Source: Patescibacteria group bacterium UBA2772 (GTDB lineage: Bacteria; Patescibacteriota; Minisyncoccia; Moranbacterales; DUUL01). From it: a DNA stretch of 64,000 nt. The notes below the pieces were generated by a model that searched no databases, was not told where the DNA came from, and worked only from the letters and a program-made list of their open reading frames with translations. Below are positions 13,878 to 23,469 of the stretch, one piece after another. The stretch is from positions 81,417 through 145,416 of the forward strand of contig DEIO01000022.1 of assembly GCA_002352545.1 (NCBI GenBank), read 5' to 3'. Position numbers and translations under genes: made by a program. The stretch's first letter is position 1; the number at the start of each line of letters is the position of its first letter.

Positions 13878-14978
13878 TTGAGAAAAAACAAAATAATAGC
13901 CATATTGTTAGTATTCGTTTGTCTTTTTTTGATGGGATACCTTTTTTCAAGGGAAGCAAAAAAGAAAAATGGAGAAGTTGCGATCAGGAATAACAATGAA
14001 GTGACAAAGGAAGAGATTATTGTTAATGATAAGATCAAAATTGGAGTCATTACGGATATTCACAGATGTGAAGCGAGAAGTCCTGGCAAAGTTGTAAGTT
14101 CTCAGTTGCAAAGTTTTGTTGATGATGTGGATGAGCGTGATGTAGATTTCAATGTAGATCTAGGAGATAACGCTAGATATCGAATGCAAAAATGCAATGA
14201 TGATGCTCAAGAAGACCTTAAGTTTGTTGTTGAAAATTTAAGTCTTGCAAAAGCACCTTTCTATCATGCACTAAGTGATCATGACATTGATGATGTTGAA
14301 TCATTTGAAAAATGGAAAAAAGTCACTAATACCCCAAAAAGCTTTTATTCTCTCGATGTCAAAGATTTTCATGTCATTGTGCTTGATACAGTGTCTGGAG
14401 ATGGAGTTGTTTCCCCAGTTTGTGTGAACAACCCTATTTGTCAGAAGGTGAAGCAGGAACTTGACCTAAGGGTTGGTTTATTGAAAGATGATTCTGCACT
14501 AGCTACATATATCAACAAAAGAGCTGTCACAAAGGAGGCGGTGGAAAGAGAGAAAATGTATTATGAAAAAAGATTTGAAACGATTAGAGCTACCGGCAAG
14601 GAATTGGCATTAATAGAGAGGAGAGATAAAGGTTCTATTTTGCAAAATCAACTAGAGTGGTTGGAAAATGATTTATCTTCAACAGACAAAGATAAAGTTA
14701 TTGTTTTTTCGGATCATCCACTTTTTAGATATCAAGGAAAAAGGAAACTCTATGATATTGTTAATCGTGAGAAAGTTGCACAAATTTTCAAGGAAAGTGG
14801 AAAAGAGATTGTTTCTGTGTCAGGGGAGACGCATGAATGGTACGAGGAAGAAATAGAGGGGGTTAGATATTATTTAGTTGGACTTTTTAATAATAAAGAT
14901 AGACATAATTGGGCAATTTTGGATTGGGATTCCAATGGTCCAAGATTGGAGCATGTCAAAAAGGTTGTTGCTTTGTAG
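13878..14978 (+). CDS. membrane-anchored calcineurin-like metallophosphoesterase with altered motifs
   Basis: This 366-aa protein starts at TTG 13878. It has an N-terminal signal anchor (about residues 5-22). Metallophosphoesterase motifs follow in order: GVITDIHR (D-x-H), VDLGDNA (GD), LSDHD where GNHD/E is usual, FSDHPLF (His), and SGETHEW where GHxH is usual. The replaced Asn and His would alter metal binding, so the enzyme may be atypical or inactive. The substrate is unknown. No ATG in a better position exists. A terminator follows. Confidence 0.78.
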   Translation: MRKNKIIAILLVFVCLFLMGYLFSREAKKKNGEVAIRNNNEVTKEEIIVNDKIKIGVITDIHRCEARSPGKVVSSQLQSFVDDVDERDVDFNVDLGDNARYRMQKCNDDAQEDLKFVVENLSLAKAPFYHALSDHDIDDVESFEKWKKVTNTPKSFYSLDVKDFHVIVLDTVSGDGVVSPVCVNNPICQKVKQELDLRVGLLKDDSALATYINKRAVTKEAVEREKMYYEKRFETIRATGKELALIERRDKGSILQNQLEWLENDLSSTDKDKVIVFSDHPLFRYQGKRKLYDIVNREKVAQIFKESGKEIVSVSGETHEWYEEEIEGVRYYLVGLFNNKDRHNWAILDWDSNGPRLEHVKKVVAL

Positions 14979-14983
14979 ACAAT

Positions 14984-15017
14984 AAAAAACACCAGCTTGT
15001 AACTGGTGTTTTTTTAT
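14984..15017. terminator. bidirectional terminator between phosphoesterase and glutamine synthetase
   Basis: AAAAACACCAG (14985-14995) pairs with CTGGTGTTTTT (15003-15013). Convergent genes end on both sides. Confidence 0.85.
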
Positions 15018-15026
15018 TAGGAATTT

Positions 15027-16463
15027 TTAAAAATCATTCCAGAGCATTTGATTTGTGATTTCGTGATGGTAGATAATTTCAGATCTTTTGACTTTTATTC
15101 CAAGTTCCTTAGGGCTTCTATCAGCCGAGGCTTGTTTGAAGTTGATATATTTCGATTTGGTTTCTTCCCCGAATATTTTTGTAGTGAAATCACTTGAACG
15201 GAAAAATTTAATTGCATCACCTATGTTTCCAGGCAAATAGCGCAATCTTTCACGTTTATTTTCTTCTTTCACAAGAGATTGTCCTTCATGGATTGTTTTT
15301 AGAATTGTGAAAACCACAAGGTATGGATTTGAGTCTGGTGCAACCGAGCGAACTTCAACTCTAGCAGTTTTCTCATTAAAGGTGGGGATTCTGATCATCG
15401 AGCCACGGTCTTTTGACGAAACCTTGATTTGATTTGGTGCTTCAAAGTTTGGATCAAGTCTACGATATGAATTCACACTTGAGTTTAGGATCAAGCTTAT
15501 TTCTTGAGCATGATTAAGTAGCTTTGAAATTGAATCCCAAGCAGTTTTTGAAAGGAGGTCTTTTCCATTTTTGTCAAAGAAAATGTTCTTATTTTTCTTT
15601 TGAATTGAGAAATTAAGATGCATTCCACTTCCATTGATTCCAGGGATTGGTTTTGGAAGGAATGTCGCAGTCATTCCCATGTTAGCAGCGATTTGTCTGC
15701 AAGTTAGTTTGTACAATTGAATTTTGTCACAGGCAAGTAATGCCTCTGAATAAGAGAAGTTGAGCTCAAATTGAGAAGGTGCAACTTCTGGATGATCTTT
15801 TTCATTATTGAAAGCCATTGCTCTTTGAGCTTCAGCAGCTTTGTCGATAAATACTTTTAATTTATCAAGAGGTAGTGAATGATAGTATCCTCCACTTGAG
15901 ATTAGTTCAAATCCCTTGTGAATGCTGTAGTTTTCTTCTGCCTCAATTCCATCAACGACAAATCCTTCTACTTCTGCTGAAACAAGGCCTTTAACCTCTT
16001 TGGTTTTTAAAAGCTCCTCAGAATATATCTTCAGCATGCTTCTGAAGTCTGAAGGGTGGGGTTTTTTATCGCTGGTAAGGATAAAAGCAAAGAGAATAAT
16101 CTTACCTGGTCCAAAAATGTCAGAAGGGAGGTGACGTAAGCTTGACCAATCAATTTGAAGTCGTAGGTCCGATTCTTTCAGTGAGCTGAATCCACGGATT
16201 GATGAACCGTCAAATGTTAAATTATCAGCGGAATCTAGAAGAAAGTTTTTATCATAGTCTAGCATATGAAAACGTCCTTCAATGTCTGAGAAGCAAATTG
16301 TTACAGCTTTGATGCGCTTTTCTTTTTTCAAATAAGTCCTATATTCAACCTCTAGTTCTTCACTGGTCATCGTTTGTGCTTTTTGAGCAGCTTTTGTGTT
16401 CATTTGTTCTAGCTGGTCGTAAGGAATCTCTAGAAAATTTCTCAATTTGTCTTTAATTTCCAT
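15027..16463 (-). CDS. glnA: glutamine synthetase
   Basis: The protein has 478 aa. It joins glutamate and ammonia using ATP. Signatures in order: LTFDGSSIRGF (about residue 82), the metal-binding EVEGFVVDG, NNEKDHPEVAPSQFELNF, the ATP-binding KPIPGINGSGMHLNFS, and the active-site segment RIPTFNEKTARVEVRSVAPDSNPYL. The length fits the type I family. The adenylylation Tyr loop of enterobacterial GlnA is not obvious. An A/T-rich inverted repeat sits directly before the start. Assignment is firm at family level. Confidence 0.92.
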   Translation of the reverse strand: MEIKDKLRNFLEIPYDQLEQMNTKAAQKAQTMTSEELEVEYRTYLKKEKRIKAVTICFSDIEGRFHMLDYDKNFLLDSADNLTFDGSSIRGFSSLKESDLRLQIDWSSLRHLPSDIFGPGKIILFAFILTSDKKPHPSDFRSMLKIYSEELLKTKEVKGLVSAEVEGFVVDGIEAEENYSIHKGFELISSGGYYHSLPLDKLKVFIDKAAEAQRAMAFNNEKDHPEVAPSQFELNFSYSEALLACDKIQLYKLTCRQIAANMGMTATFLPKPIPGINGSGMHLNFSIQKKNKNIFFDKNGKDLLSKTAWDSISKLLNHAQEISLILNSSVNSYRRLDPNFEAPNQIKVSSKDRGSMIRIPTFNEKTARVEVRSVAPDSNPYLVVFTILKTIHEGQSLVKEENKRERLRYLPGNIGDAIKFFRSSDFTTKIFGEETKSKYINFKQASADRSPKELGIKVKRSEIIYHHEITNQMLWNDF

Positions 16464-16467
16464 TTGT

Positions 16468-16497
16468 TTATATTAAACTTGTTATCATTTAATATAA
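16468..16497 (-). promoter_or_regulatory. 10-bp inverted repeat at the glutamine synthetase start
   Basis: TTATATTAAA (16468-16477) and TTTAATATAA (16488-16497) form perfect arms around a 10-nt spacer, 5 nt upstream of the ATG. It may be an operator for a dimeric regulator or overlap the promoter. It is not a clear match to a known GlnR site. Confidence 0.4.
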
Positions 16498-16529
16498 ATT
16501 ATATCACTTTTATTATAAAATGCAAAAAT

Positions 16530-16564
16530 AAAAAGCCATACACTCAATTTGTGTATGGCTTTTT
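16530..16564 (-). terminator. terminator of typA
   Basis: A perfect 14-bp stem, AAAAAGCCATACAC with GTGTATGGCTTTTT, around a 7-nt loop, lies about 15 nt past the typA stop. Confidence 0.88.
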
Positions 16565-16578
16565 AAGTATCCTAAAAA

Positions 16579-18372
16579 CTATTTTTTTGATCTTCTTGCT
16601 TTTGTTCTCTCACTCTCTGTTAATCCTTGTTTCCTTAGACGAATGCTTTTTGGTGTAACCTCTAGATATTCATCTTTGTTCATTACACTCATACCTCTTT
16701 CCAAAGTCAATTCAACTGGTGTTGTGAGTTTAAGCGCTTCATCTGATCCAGAAGCTCGCATGTTAGTAAGTTGTTTTCCTTTGATAGGATTTACTGTCAT
16801 GTCGTCTCCAGCAGTAACACCTCCGATTACCATTCCTTCATAAACCTCTGTTGCGGCTGCGATATACAAGCTTCCACGATTTTGAAGGGTGAAAAGTGAA
16901 AAACCAAGTGCTTTTCCTGTTTCTTTGGAAATCATTGAACCAGTTTCATTCTTTTCAATATGCCCAACATGTGGTTTGAAACCAATAACTCTAGTATATA
17001 AAATTCCTTCTCCTTTTGTGTCTACAACGAAATTGTTTCGATATCCAAGTAATCCACGAGTTGGGATTTCAAATAAAATCTTCATGTTTTTGTTCTTGGT
17101 TTCCATGAACATTAGGACTCCTGCTCTTTTTTGAAGTTTTTTGATTACTAGACCACTCATGTCTTCTGGTACAGAGATTGTAACCTCTTCGAATGGTTCT
17201 AGTTTTTTCCCATTTTCTTCTTTGATGATGATATGTGGTTGTGAAATTTGAATTTCATAGCCTTCACGTCTCATATTTTCAAGTAAAATTGCGATATGCA
17301 TTTCTCCTCTTCCGTATACCTTGAAGGCATCACCTTGAGAAAAATCTACTTTTAATCCAACGTTTATCTCCAGTTCCTTTTCTAGTCTTTCTCTGATTTG
17401 TTGTCCTGTAACAAAAGTTCCTTCACGTCCAGCAAATGGTGATGTGTTGATAAGGAAATTAAGTGAAATAGTTGGTTCATCAATTGAAATTGCTGGCAAA
17501 GTTTCAATATTTTCGTTTTCACAAAGTGTTTCTCCAATATTAATATCGGAAAGTCCAGCAATCATTACGATATCACCAGCGTATGCTTCTTCTACAGCTT
17601 TTTTTTCTAATCCTTCAAATGTGAATAGTTTTGTAATTTTTCCTTTTCGGATAGTTCCGTCAACATTCTTGATTATTATTTGAGATGCATTATGAACTGT
17701 TCCAGCATAAACTCTACAGACAGCAAGTCTGCCAAGGTAATCATCATATCCTAAATTAAAAGATTGGATACGCAATTCCTCTGTGGCAAGATTATCGCCC
17801 GAAGCAGAAGGAACCATTTCCAATATTGTATCTAGGATTGGTGAAAGATCTTTCATTTCATCATCTATATTTTTCTTTGCAAGACCGTCACGTGCAATTG
17901 CGTAAAGAGTTTGGAAGTCAAGTTGCGCATCATTTGCTCCTAGGTCTAGGAATAATTCATAAATCATTTCTTCCACAACTTCAATTCTAGCAGCTGGTTT
18001 ATCAATCTTGTTAATGACGACTATTGGCTTTAAGCCAAGTTCTAAAGATTTTTTTAATACAAATTTTGTCTGAGGCATTGGTCCCTCTTGAGCATCAACT
18101 ACTAAGAGCACAGAATCAATTGAACGAAGAACTCGTTCAACTTCGCTTCCAAAGTCTGCATGCCCAGGAGTATCAACGATGTTTATTTTCACATCTTTGT
18201 ATATAACAGAGGTGTTTTTTGAATAAATTGTAATTCCTCTTTCTTGCTCTAGTGCGTCTGAGTCCATACTAACGTCAGCTGAAGCCATACCAGTTTGTTG
18301 CATAAGAGCATCAGTTAGTGTGGTCTTGCCGTGGTCAACGTGGGCTATGATTGCTATATTCTTGATTTCCAT
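16579..18372 (-). CDS. typA: ribosome-binding GTPase TypA/BipA
   Basis: This 597-aa translational GTPase has G1 [10 protein letters not shown], switch/effector region [11 protein letters not shown]3 DTPGHADF, G4 NKIDKPAAR and the EF-G-like C-terminal domains. The C-terminal TypA-specific domain includes TRGLLGYRN and [18 protein letters not shown]. It acts on the ribosome in assembly and stress adaptation. Length and motifs are complete. A good promoter lies upstream and the gene is monocistronic. Confidence 0.96.
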   Translation of the reverse strand: MEIKNIAIIAHVDHGKTTLTDALMQQTGMASADVSMDSDALEQERGITIYSKNTSVIYKDVKINIVDTPGHADFGSEVERVLRSIDSVLLVVDAQEGPMPQTKFVLKKSLELGLKPIVVINKIDKPAARIEVVEEMIYELFLDLGANDAQLDFQTLYAIARDGLAKKNIDDEMKDLSPILDTILEMVPSASGDNLATEELRIQSFNLGYDDYLGRLAVCRVYAGTVHNASQIIIKNVDGTIRKGKITKLFTFEGLEKKAVEEAYAGDIVMIAGLSDINIGETLCENENIETLPAISIDEPTISLNFLINTSPFAGREGTFVTGQQIRERLEKELEINVGLKVDFSQGDAFKVYGRGEMHIAILLENMRREGYEIQISQPHIIIKEENGKKLEPFEEVTISVPEDMSGLVIKKLQKRAGVLMFMETKNKNMKILFEIPTRGLLGYRNNFVVDTKGEGILYTRVIGFKPHVGHIEKNETGSMISKETGKALGFSLFTLQNRGSLYIAAATEVYEGMVIGGVTAGDDMTVNPIKGKQLTNMRASGSDEALKLTTPVELTLERGMSVMNKDEYLEVTPKSIRLRKQGLTESERTKARRSKK

Positions 18373-18435
18373 AAAAAGTAAAACCGCTTCCGGAGAAACG
18401 GATAAAAGTTAAAAACTATTTAAATGTCTTTATTA

Positions 18436-18464
18436 TTTGTACTATATTAAACGCTTATTGTCAA
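18436..18464 (-). promoter_or_regulatory. promoter of typA
   Basis: On the minus strand TTGACA (18464-18459), 17 nt and TACAAA (18441-18436). The -35 lies in an imperfect hairpin AACGCTT...AAGCGTT. Confidence 0.6.
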
Positions 18465-18506
18465 TGTTTTTTGACAAGCGTTAGTTATCACGAATTAAAT
18501 AAGAGA

Positions 18507-18539
18507 AATGTCCTGTTCCAAAGTTTGGAACAGGACATT
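18507..18539 (-). terminator. near-perfect 16-bp inverted repeat after the Cys-rich ORF
   Basis: AATGTCCTGTTCCAAA (18507-18522) and TTTGGAACAGGACATT (18524-18539) are perfect complements. It lies 26 nt past the stop of the frameshifted gene. The following T-tract is weak (TTTCTCTTATTT), so terminator function is probable rather than certain. Confidence 0.55.
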
Positions 18540-18564
18540 GCGCAGATGCAATTTTTGCGATTGT

Positions 18565-18854
18565 CTAATTCATCTTTGTAGGTAAAAGATCTCCTTTGCA
18601 TTCGATGATTTCCCCCGAATCTACAATGGTAATCCACAAAGTTGGGGTGCCGGCATCTTTCTTTTGTCACACCCACGCATTCTGCAATCCGGACAGACGG
18701 TAGGTGCCACACCTAAGATCATAATATCGCCTTTGTCGGTGCCAACAACTTCACCTGATTTAAAATGAGTGAACTTTGAGCAGGCTTTGTCTGATGTGTT
18801 GAATGAACGTTTTTTGCCATCTGCACATCTTTTTGTGAGCATTTCCTCTGACAT
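18565..18854 (-). pseudogene. Cys-containing orphan ORF with a probable frameshift
   Basis: A strong AAAGGAG precedes ATG 18854. The first frame encodes MSEEMLTKRCADGKKRSF...GVAPTVCPDCRMRGCDKRK and then runs into a short tail ending at 18621. From about 18655 a second frame continues as DAGTPTLWITIVDSGEIIECKGDLLPTKMN, ending at 18565, and reads like the natural C-terminus. The switch falls at AAAAGAAAG (18657-18665), where a base loss or slippage could occur. The codons are richer in C than those of its neighbours, suggesting transfer. Function unknown; the CPDC-x3-GC pattern hints at metal binding. Confidence 0.55.
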
Positions 18855-19065
18855 GAGTCTCTCCTTTGCTAGGGTTTTTGACTAAGAATTACTTATCCTT
18901 TGACAATGATATATTAAAACATAAAAAAACAATTATTGCAATGTTTCTTGATAGCATTATTTCGAAAAATATTGTATTATTAAAGGTGTAATGAAAATAA
19001 GAGAACAGCAAACACATAGTTGTTGTCTTAAAAGATGAGAAACATATAAAAAGTAAAAAAAACAA

Positions 19066-19692
19066 ATGAAGAAAAAACTAGCAATCCTGGGGATTGCAAC
19101 TTTTTCTGTGCTAGGGCTTTGCCTTTCAGCATCAGCCGCTGCTTTGACCGACGAAGAAAGGGAGCAGAGAAAAACTGAAAGAATAGAAAACAGAGAAGAT
19201 AGAAAAACTCAAATTGATGAACGAAAGGAAGAGAGAAAGGAAAAGAAAGAAGAGATAAAGGAAAAGAGATGTGAAAACGCTGGGAAAAGAATTCAGACCA
19301 GAGTCCAACGTTACGAGAATAAGCAGAAGCAACATGGAGCTGTTTTTGGAAAACTTGTGACTAGAGTTGAGGGTGTTGCGGAAAAATTGAAAGCTAAAGG
19401 AGTAGATACTACAAAGCTTACGAGTGATGTCGAAACTTTGAAGGAGAAAATAAAAGAACTTGAAATAGAACATGAAAGTTTCATTAGTAGTTTAGAAGCA
19501 ACAGAGAACTATGAATGTGGTTCTTCAGATGGACAATTTAGAGAAAAATTAGGAGAATCTAGGAGGATGTCAGCTGAAGTTAGGGCAAAACTTGTTGATG
19601 TTAGAAATTATTATCAGACTGTTGTGAGGGTTGATATTATAGAGTTGAGAGATCAGTTAGAAGATGACAGCAGTGAGGGTTCTGTTGAATAA
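19066..19692 (+). CDS. secreted charged coiled-coil protein, 208 aa
   Basis: A signal peptide (about residues 1-25, ending SASAAA) precedes a very Lys/Glu/Arg-rich helical region at about residues 28-75. A second helical domain follows, with one Cys in each half. No catalytic motif is seen. A lipoprotein gene follows 31 nt later and the pair ends at one terminator, so both probably work at the outer face of the membrane. The 211-nt gap upstream (18855-19065) shows no other gene. Confidence 0.65.
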   Translation: MKKKLAILGIATFSVLGLCLSASAAALTDEEREQRKTERIENREDRKTQIDERKEERKEKKEEIKEKRCENAGKRIQTRVQRYENKQKQHGAVFGKLVTRVEGVAEKLKAKGVDTTKLTSDVETLKEKIKELEIEHESFISSLEATENYECGSSDGQFREKLGESRRMSAEVRAKLVDVRNYYQTVVRVDIIELRDQLEDDSSEGSVE

Positions 19693-19723
19693 GTTATAAA
19701 AATATTTTTAAACAATTTAAAAG

Positions 19724-20059
19724 ATGAATCATAAAAATAAAAAACTTTTGCTGTTATTAGCTGTTTTTGTTATTCCGTTTGTTCTTTCTGCTTGCGGGAA
19801 GATTGAAAACAAAAAACCAGATGGAATAAGTTCTAAAGCTCCCATGCAAAACAATGAAGCTGATATGGTAAAAGAGAATGGGGAAATGAAAGAAGAGCTA
19901 GTTCCTAGTGATAAAATGGATTTTGTAGATCCAGGAAATGATGAAATTGGAAATGAAATCAAGGAAATGGACGACTTACTCAATCAAACGACTCCAAGCG
20001 AGTATAGCGAGGATGATCTTTCCGTTGATGCAATTGAAGGTAGTGTTGAATTGAAATAG
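19724..20059 (+). CDS. small lipoprotein, 111 aa
   Basis: It starts MNHKNKKLLLLLAVFVIPFV and has lipobox LSAC with the acylated Cys at residue 24. The remaining ~87 residues are acidic and low in complexity, with no recognised domain. It follows the secreted coiled-coil gene. The role is unknown, though export and membrane anchoring are clear. Confidence 0.72.
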   Translation: MNHKNKKLLLLLAVFVIPFVLSACGKIENKKPDGISSKAPMQNNEADMVKENGEMKEELVPSDKMDFVDPGNDEIGNEIKEMDDLLNQTTPSEYSEDDLSVDAIEGSVELK

Positions 20060-20075
20060 TAAACACACCACTTTT

Positions 20076-20104
20076 AAAAGCTCTGCTCTGCAGGGCTTTT
20101 TTTG
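20076..20104 (+). terminator. terminator after the lipoprotein gene
   Basis: AAAAGCTCTGC (20076-20086), loop TCT and GCAGGGCTTTTTTT. Confidence 0.82.
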
Positions 20105-20194
20105 TTTTAGAGCGATAAGTTATACTGGTAATATAGTTGAATAGTTTCAATCATTCGGTGTTTTTTGTCTGTTATAAAAATAAAAAATAAAAAA

Positions 20195-22111
20195 ATGTTT
20201 AAAAGAGGATTTCTACTGGTAATTTCATTTGTTTTACTCTTTTCTTTTTCTGTGCAGACAGCTAATGCAATTGAAAACAGAGGTGCTTTCGATATCAAAA
20301 AATTTGATGTAGGGATATTCGTGAAAAAGGATGCAACTATAGAAGTCAAAGAAACAATTAACGTTAGTTTTTTTCAAAGAAGACATGGAATCTTTCGTAA
20401 AATACCAGTGAGATACACTGATCGAAATGGTTTTAAATACAATATGAAGCTAAATAATTTTTCAGTTCTAGACGAAAAAGGACATGATATTGAATTTGAT
20501 AAATATAACGAGGGTAGTGATGTTGTTTTGCAAATTGGTGATCCCAATTTAGAAATAATCGGTGATATGAAATATATTATTAGTTATAAAGTTCAAAGAG
20601 GCATGCGTTTTTTTGAAAACCATGATGAGATCTATTGGAATCCAATTGGAGTCGGTTGGCCAACTAAAATACACAATGCTTCTAGCACTGTCTATCTAGA
20701 AGAGGGAATTGATTTTTCTCAAAGTCATAACGTTTGTTTTGTTGGTGGGTTTGGATCGAGCGATGAGGATTGTACAATAACTTCTTATACTAATAGGGAG
20801 ATCGAGTTTAAAGCAAATAGAGTTTTGGATAATTTTGAGGGACTTACTGTGGCAGTTAATTTCCCAAAGGGTTTTATATCAGAGCCAACAACTTGGCAAT
20901 ATTTTTTATTCTTCTTGAGCGATAATTGGGTATTTCTGATCCCGATTCTAATTTTTGGAGTTATGTTATACGTGTGGTATTTTCGTGGCAAAGAGCTTGA
21001 ATTGAGGCGAGCGAATATTGCTCAATATGGACCACCAGATGACCTAACCCCAGGCGAAGTCGGCTATCTTATTAAAGAAGGTTATTCGAATAATTTTGTA
21101 TCTGCTGATATTGTGAATTTGGCAGTGAAGGGCTATTTAGCTATTTCTGAAGTTGAGCTAAAAATCCCTAAAATTCTTAAAAATATAAAAAAAATTAGTG
21201 GCAAGATTAATATTGTTATTATGATTGTCTTTTTGATTTTTGGTGCTTCATTTGTATCAACAATTCTAAAGGATGGTGGAACTGTCATTTCTGTTATCCC
21301 AGTTTTTGTTTTTTTGGGAGTCTTTATGTTGATTTTGTTTGTTAAGGGTAAAAAAACTTTTATTAGAAATGGTGATTCGGAATTAGTTGATTATGAAATT
21401 GAGAACTTAAAAGATTGGACAAAGGCAAAAGACTTAACTGCTCATGAGAGGAGATTACTAAAGGGTTTGTTTGCTAGTAAAATCTTAGGAAAGATAAAGC
21501 TCTCTGATAAAAAGAAGTTCTATGCGCATGTTCAAATGGCTTCAAATGAGGTTGTAAAGCAAATCAAGAAAAAAGGTTATTTTGAGGACTCTTTAGTTAA
21601 TAATAAGGTAATCTATATTGTTGGGGGAATTATTCTGGGATTTATCATGTTTATGATTGGGTCTGCAACACAAAGGTTGGACTTTTTTCTAAGTGCGATT
21701 TTAACAGCATTTATATTGATTGTTTTCGGTGTTATTATGTCAAAAAAAACAGTGAAAGGAGTAGCAGCGTATTGGCATGCTAAAGGTTATGAGAATTATA
21801 TAAATGTTGCTGAAAGGTATAGAGTTGAGTTTAACGAAAAAGAAAATATTTTTGAAAAAACATTGCCCTATGCCATGGTTTTTGGAAATGTTGATAAATG
21901 GGCGAGGGCTTTCGAGGGAATGACACAGAAAGAACCTAACTGGTATCACTCTAGTAGTGGAATGGCCACTTTTCATCCTGCAACTTTTGCTAATAATTTG
22001 AATAGCGGTTTTGCAAAAGCAACAACAACAGCTTCAGCTTCTCCTAGTTCATCTTCTTTTGGTGGATCTTCCGGAGGAGGCGGAGGCGGAGGAGGTGGAG
22101 GTAGTTGGTAA
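20195..22111 (+). CDS. DUF2207 family membrane protein
   Basis: The ATG at 20195 (MFKRGFLLVISF) gives 638 aa with a proper signal peptide ending TANA. An upstream TTG at 20165 is less likely. The extracytoplasmic DUF2207 domain begins FDIKKFDVGIFVKKDATIEVKETINV with RRHGIFRKIPVRY. Membrane helices follow at about residues 240-260, 340-385 and 480-525. The protein ends in a Ser/Gly-rich tail GGSSGGGGGGGGGGSW, the hallmark C-terminus of this family. The function of the family is not established. Confidence 0.88.
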   Translation: MFKRGFLLVISFVLLFSFSVQTANAIENRGAFDIKKFDVGIFVKKDATIEVKETINVSFFQRRHGIFRKIPVRYTDRNGFKYNMKLNNFSVLDEKGHDIEFDKYNEGSDVVLQIGDPNLEIIGDMKYIISYKVQRGMRFFENHDEIYWNPIGVGWPTKIHNASSTVYLEEGIDFSQSHNVCFVGGFGSSDEDCTITSYTNREIEFKANRVLDNFEGLTVAVNFPKGFISEPTTWQYFLFFLSDNWVFLIPILIFGVMLYVWYFRGKELELRRANIAQYGPPDDLTPGEVGYLIKEGYSNNFVSADIVNLAVKGYLAISEVELKIPKILKNIKKISGKINIVIMIVFLIFGASFVSTILKDGGTVISVIPVFVFLGVFMLILFVKGKKTFIRNGDSELVDYEIENLKDWTKAKDLTAHERRLLKGLFASKILGKIKLSDKKKFYAHVQMASNEVVKQIKKKGYFEDSLVNNKVIYIVGGIILGFIMFMIGSATQRLDFFLSAILTAFILIVFGVIMSKKTVKGVAAYWHAKGYENYINVAERYRVEFNEKENIFEKTLPYAMVFGNVDKWARAFEGMTQKEPNWYHSSSGMATFHPATFANNLNSGFAKATTTASASPSSSSFGGSSGGGGGGGGGGSW

Positions 22112-22224
22112 GAATAAAGTGTGAGATAATGCAAACTTTTATATTCATGTTCGTAATTATTAACTGAGTGTGATTGAGCTGAATTATTTAGCTTTTTAAT
22201 TTTAAAATCTTAATAAGAGAGGAA

Positions 22225-23442
22225 ATGCAATTAATAAAGAAGAGTTGGGGATTTTTATGTGGTCATAAAATCAAGATTATTGTTTTAGTAGCGATTATTG
22301 GTGGTGGTTTCTATTATTATCAGAAAAACAACAAAGAAAATGATGCTGAAAGTAAAACAAAAGTCAGGACTGTAAAAGTTGAAAAGCAAGATATTGAATT
22401 ATCAGTCTCTGGTAGTGGACAAGTGAAGGCAGATAGCCAAGTTGATCTTCGTCCACAAATTGCTGGAGACGGTTTGGATGTTGTTAAGGTTGAAGTTAAA
22501 AATGATCAGGAAGTAAAAAAGGATGATATCATTGCTGTTTTAGACACAGAAGATGCATTGGAACTTATTAGGGATAGAAAACTAGAACTTGAATCTTCAA
22601 AGATTAAACAAAAACAAGTTAATGATGAGAGTTATAGAAAAACAGAAGAAGACAAATGGAAGAGACAAATTCAGGAAATTGAAATAAAACAAAAACTAAA
22701 TAAACTAGTTGATGTAAGCAGTCAACTGGATGATTATTATATTAGAGCACCATTTGATGGGATTGTGACTGGACTTGATGCCGAAGTTGGTGACAGTGTT
22801 GCTCGTGACGAGGTTCTAGCATCAGTTATTACCAAGGAGTTAGTTGCTAACATTTCCTTAAATGAAATTGATGCTGTAAAGGTAAAAAAAGGAGCTGTTA
22901 CAAAATTAACGTTCAGTGCCTTGGATGGTATTGAGATTGAAGGTGTGGTTTCAAAGATAGATACAATAGGAGAGGTTTCGCAAGGGGTTGTCTCTTATAG
23001 TGCTGAGATTAGCTTTGATGCAAGCGAAGTTAGTGATCTAAAGCCAGGAATGAGTGTTGAGGCTGAAATTTTAATTGCCTCCCAGAAAGATGTTTTAGCA
23101 GTTTCTGTTTCGGCAGTTCAAAGCAGTCCAAAGGGTGATTTTGTAATTGTTGTGCCGGAAAACCTTTCAAGTGAAGAATTGATGCAAAAGATAGTAGGTC
23201 AAAGAGCTTCCAAACAAAGAGGTTTACCAGAGGGTTTCAGAAGAGTCGTTGTTAAGACTGGAATTTCTGACGATGTGATTATTGAAATAGAAGGAGAAAT
23301 AGAAAATGGAGAAGTTGTTTTGGCTCAAAGTATTTCTTCTGTTGAAGGAAGTGTGACTAGCGTGAAGAAATCTGGTGATAATGGCAATAAAAGCATTATT
23401 CCTACTATGGGAGGAGGAAGAATGGGAGGAGGAAGAAAATAG
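22225..23442 (+). CDS. MacA-like periplasmic adaptor subunit (HlyD family)
   Basis: This 405-aa protein has an N-terminal anchor (about residues 16-33). The lipoyl/biotinyl-like domain is split by a short charged coiled coil at about residues 125-165, seen in VDLRPQIAG and YIRAPFDGIVTGLDAEVGDSV. A beta-barrel domain follows, and the tail is MGGGRMGGGRK. Such adaptors couple MacB-type ABC transporters to export. The ATPase and permease genes follow at once. With no outer membrane expected in this lineage, it probably works without a TolC partner. Confidence 0.88.
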   Translation: MQLIKKSWGFLCGHKIKIIVLVAIIGGGFYYYQKNNKENDAESKTKVRTVKVEKQDIELSVSGSGQVKADSQVDLRPQIAGDGLDVVKVEVKNDQEVKKDDIIAVLDTEDALELIRDRKLELESSKIKQKQVNDESYRKTEEDKWKRQIQEIEIKQKLNKLVDVSSQLDDYYIRAPFDGIVTGLDAEVGDSVARDEVLASVITKELVANISLNEIDAVKVKKGAVTKLTFSALDGIEIEGVVSKIDTIGEVSQGVVSYSAEISFDASEVSDLKPGMSVEAEILIASQKDVLAVSVSAVQSSPKGDFVIVVPENLSSEELMQKIVGQRASKQRGLPEGFRRVVVKTGISDDVIIEIEGEIENGEVVLAQSISSVEGSVTSVKKSGDNGNKSIIPTMGGGRMGGGRK

Positions 23443-23469
23443 GTATTTAAGAAAAGCTAAGAAAAATCA

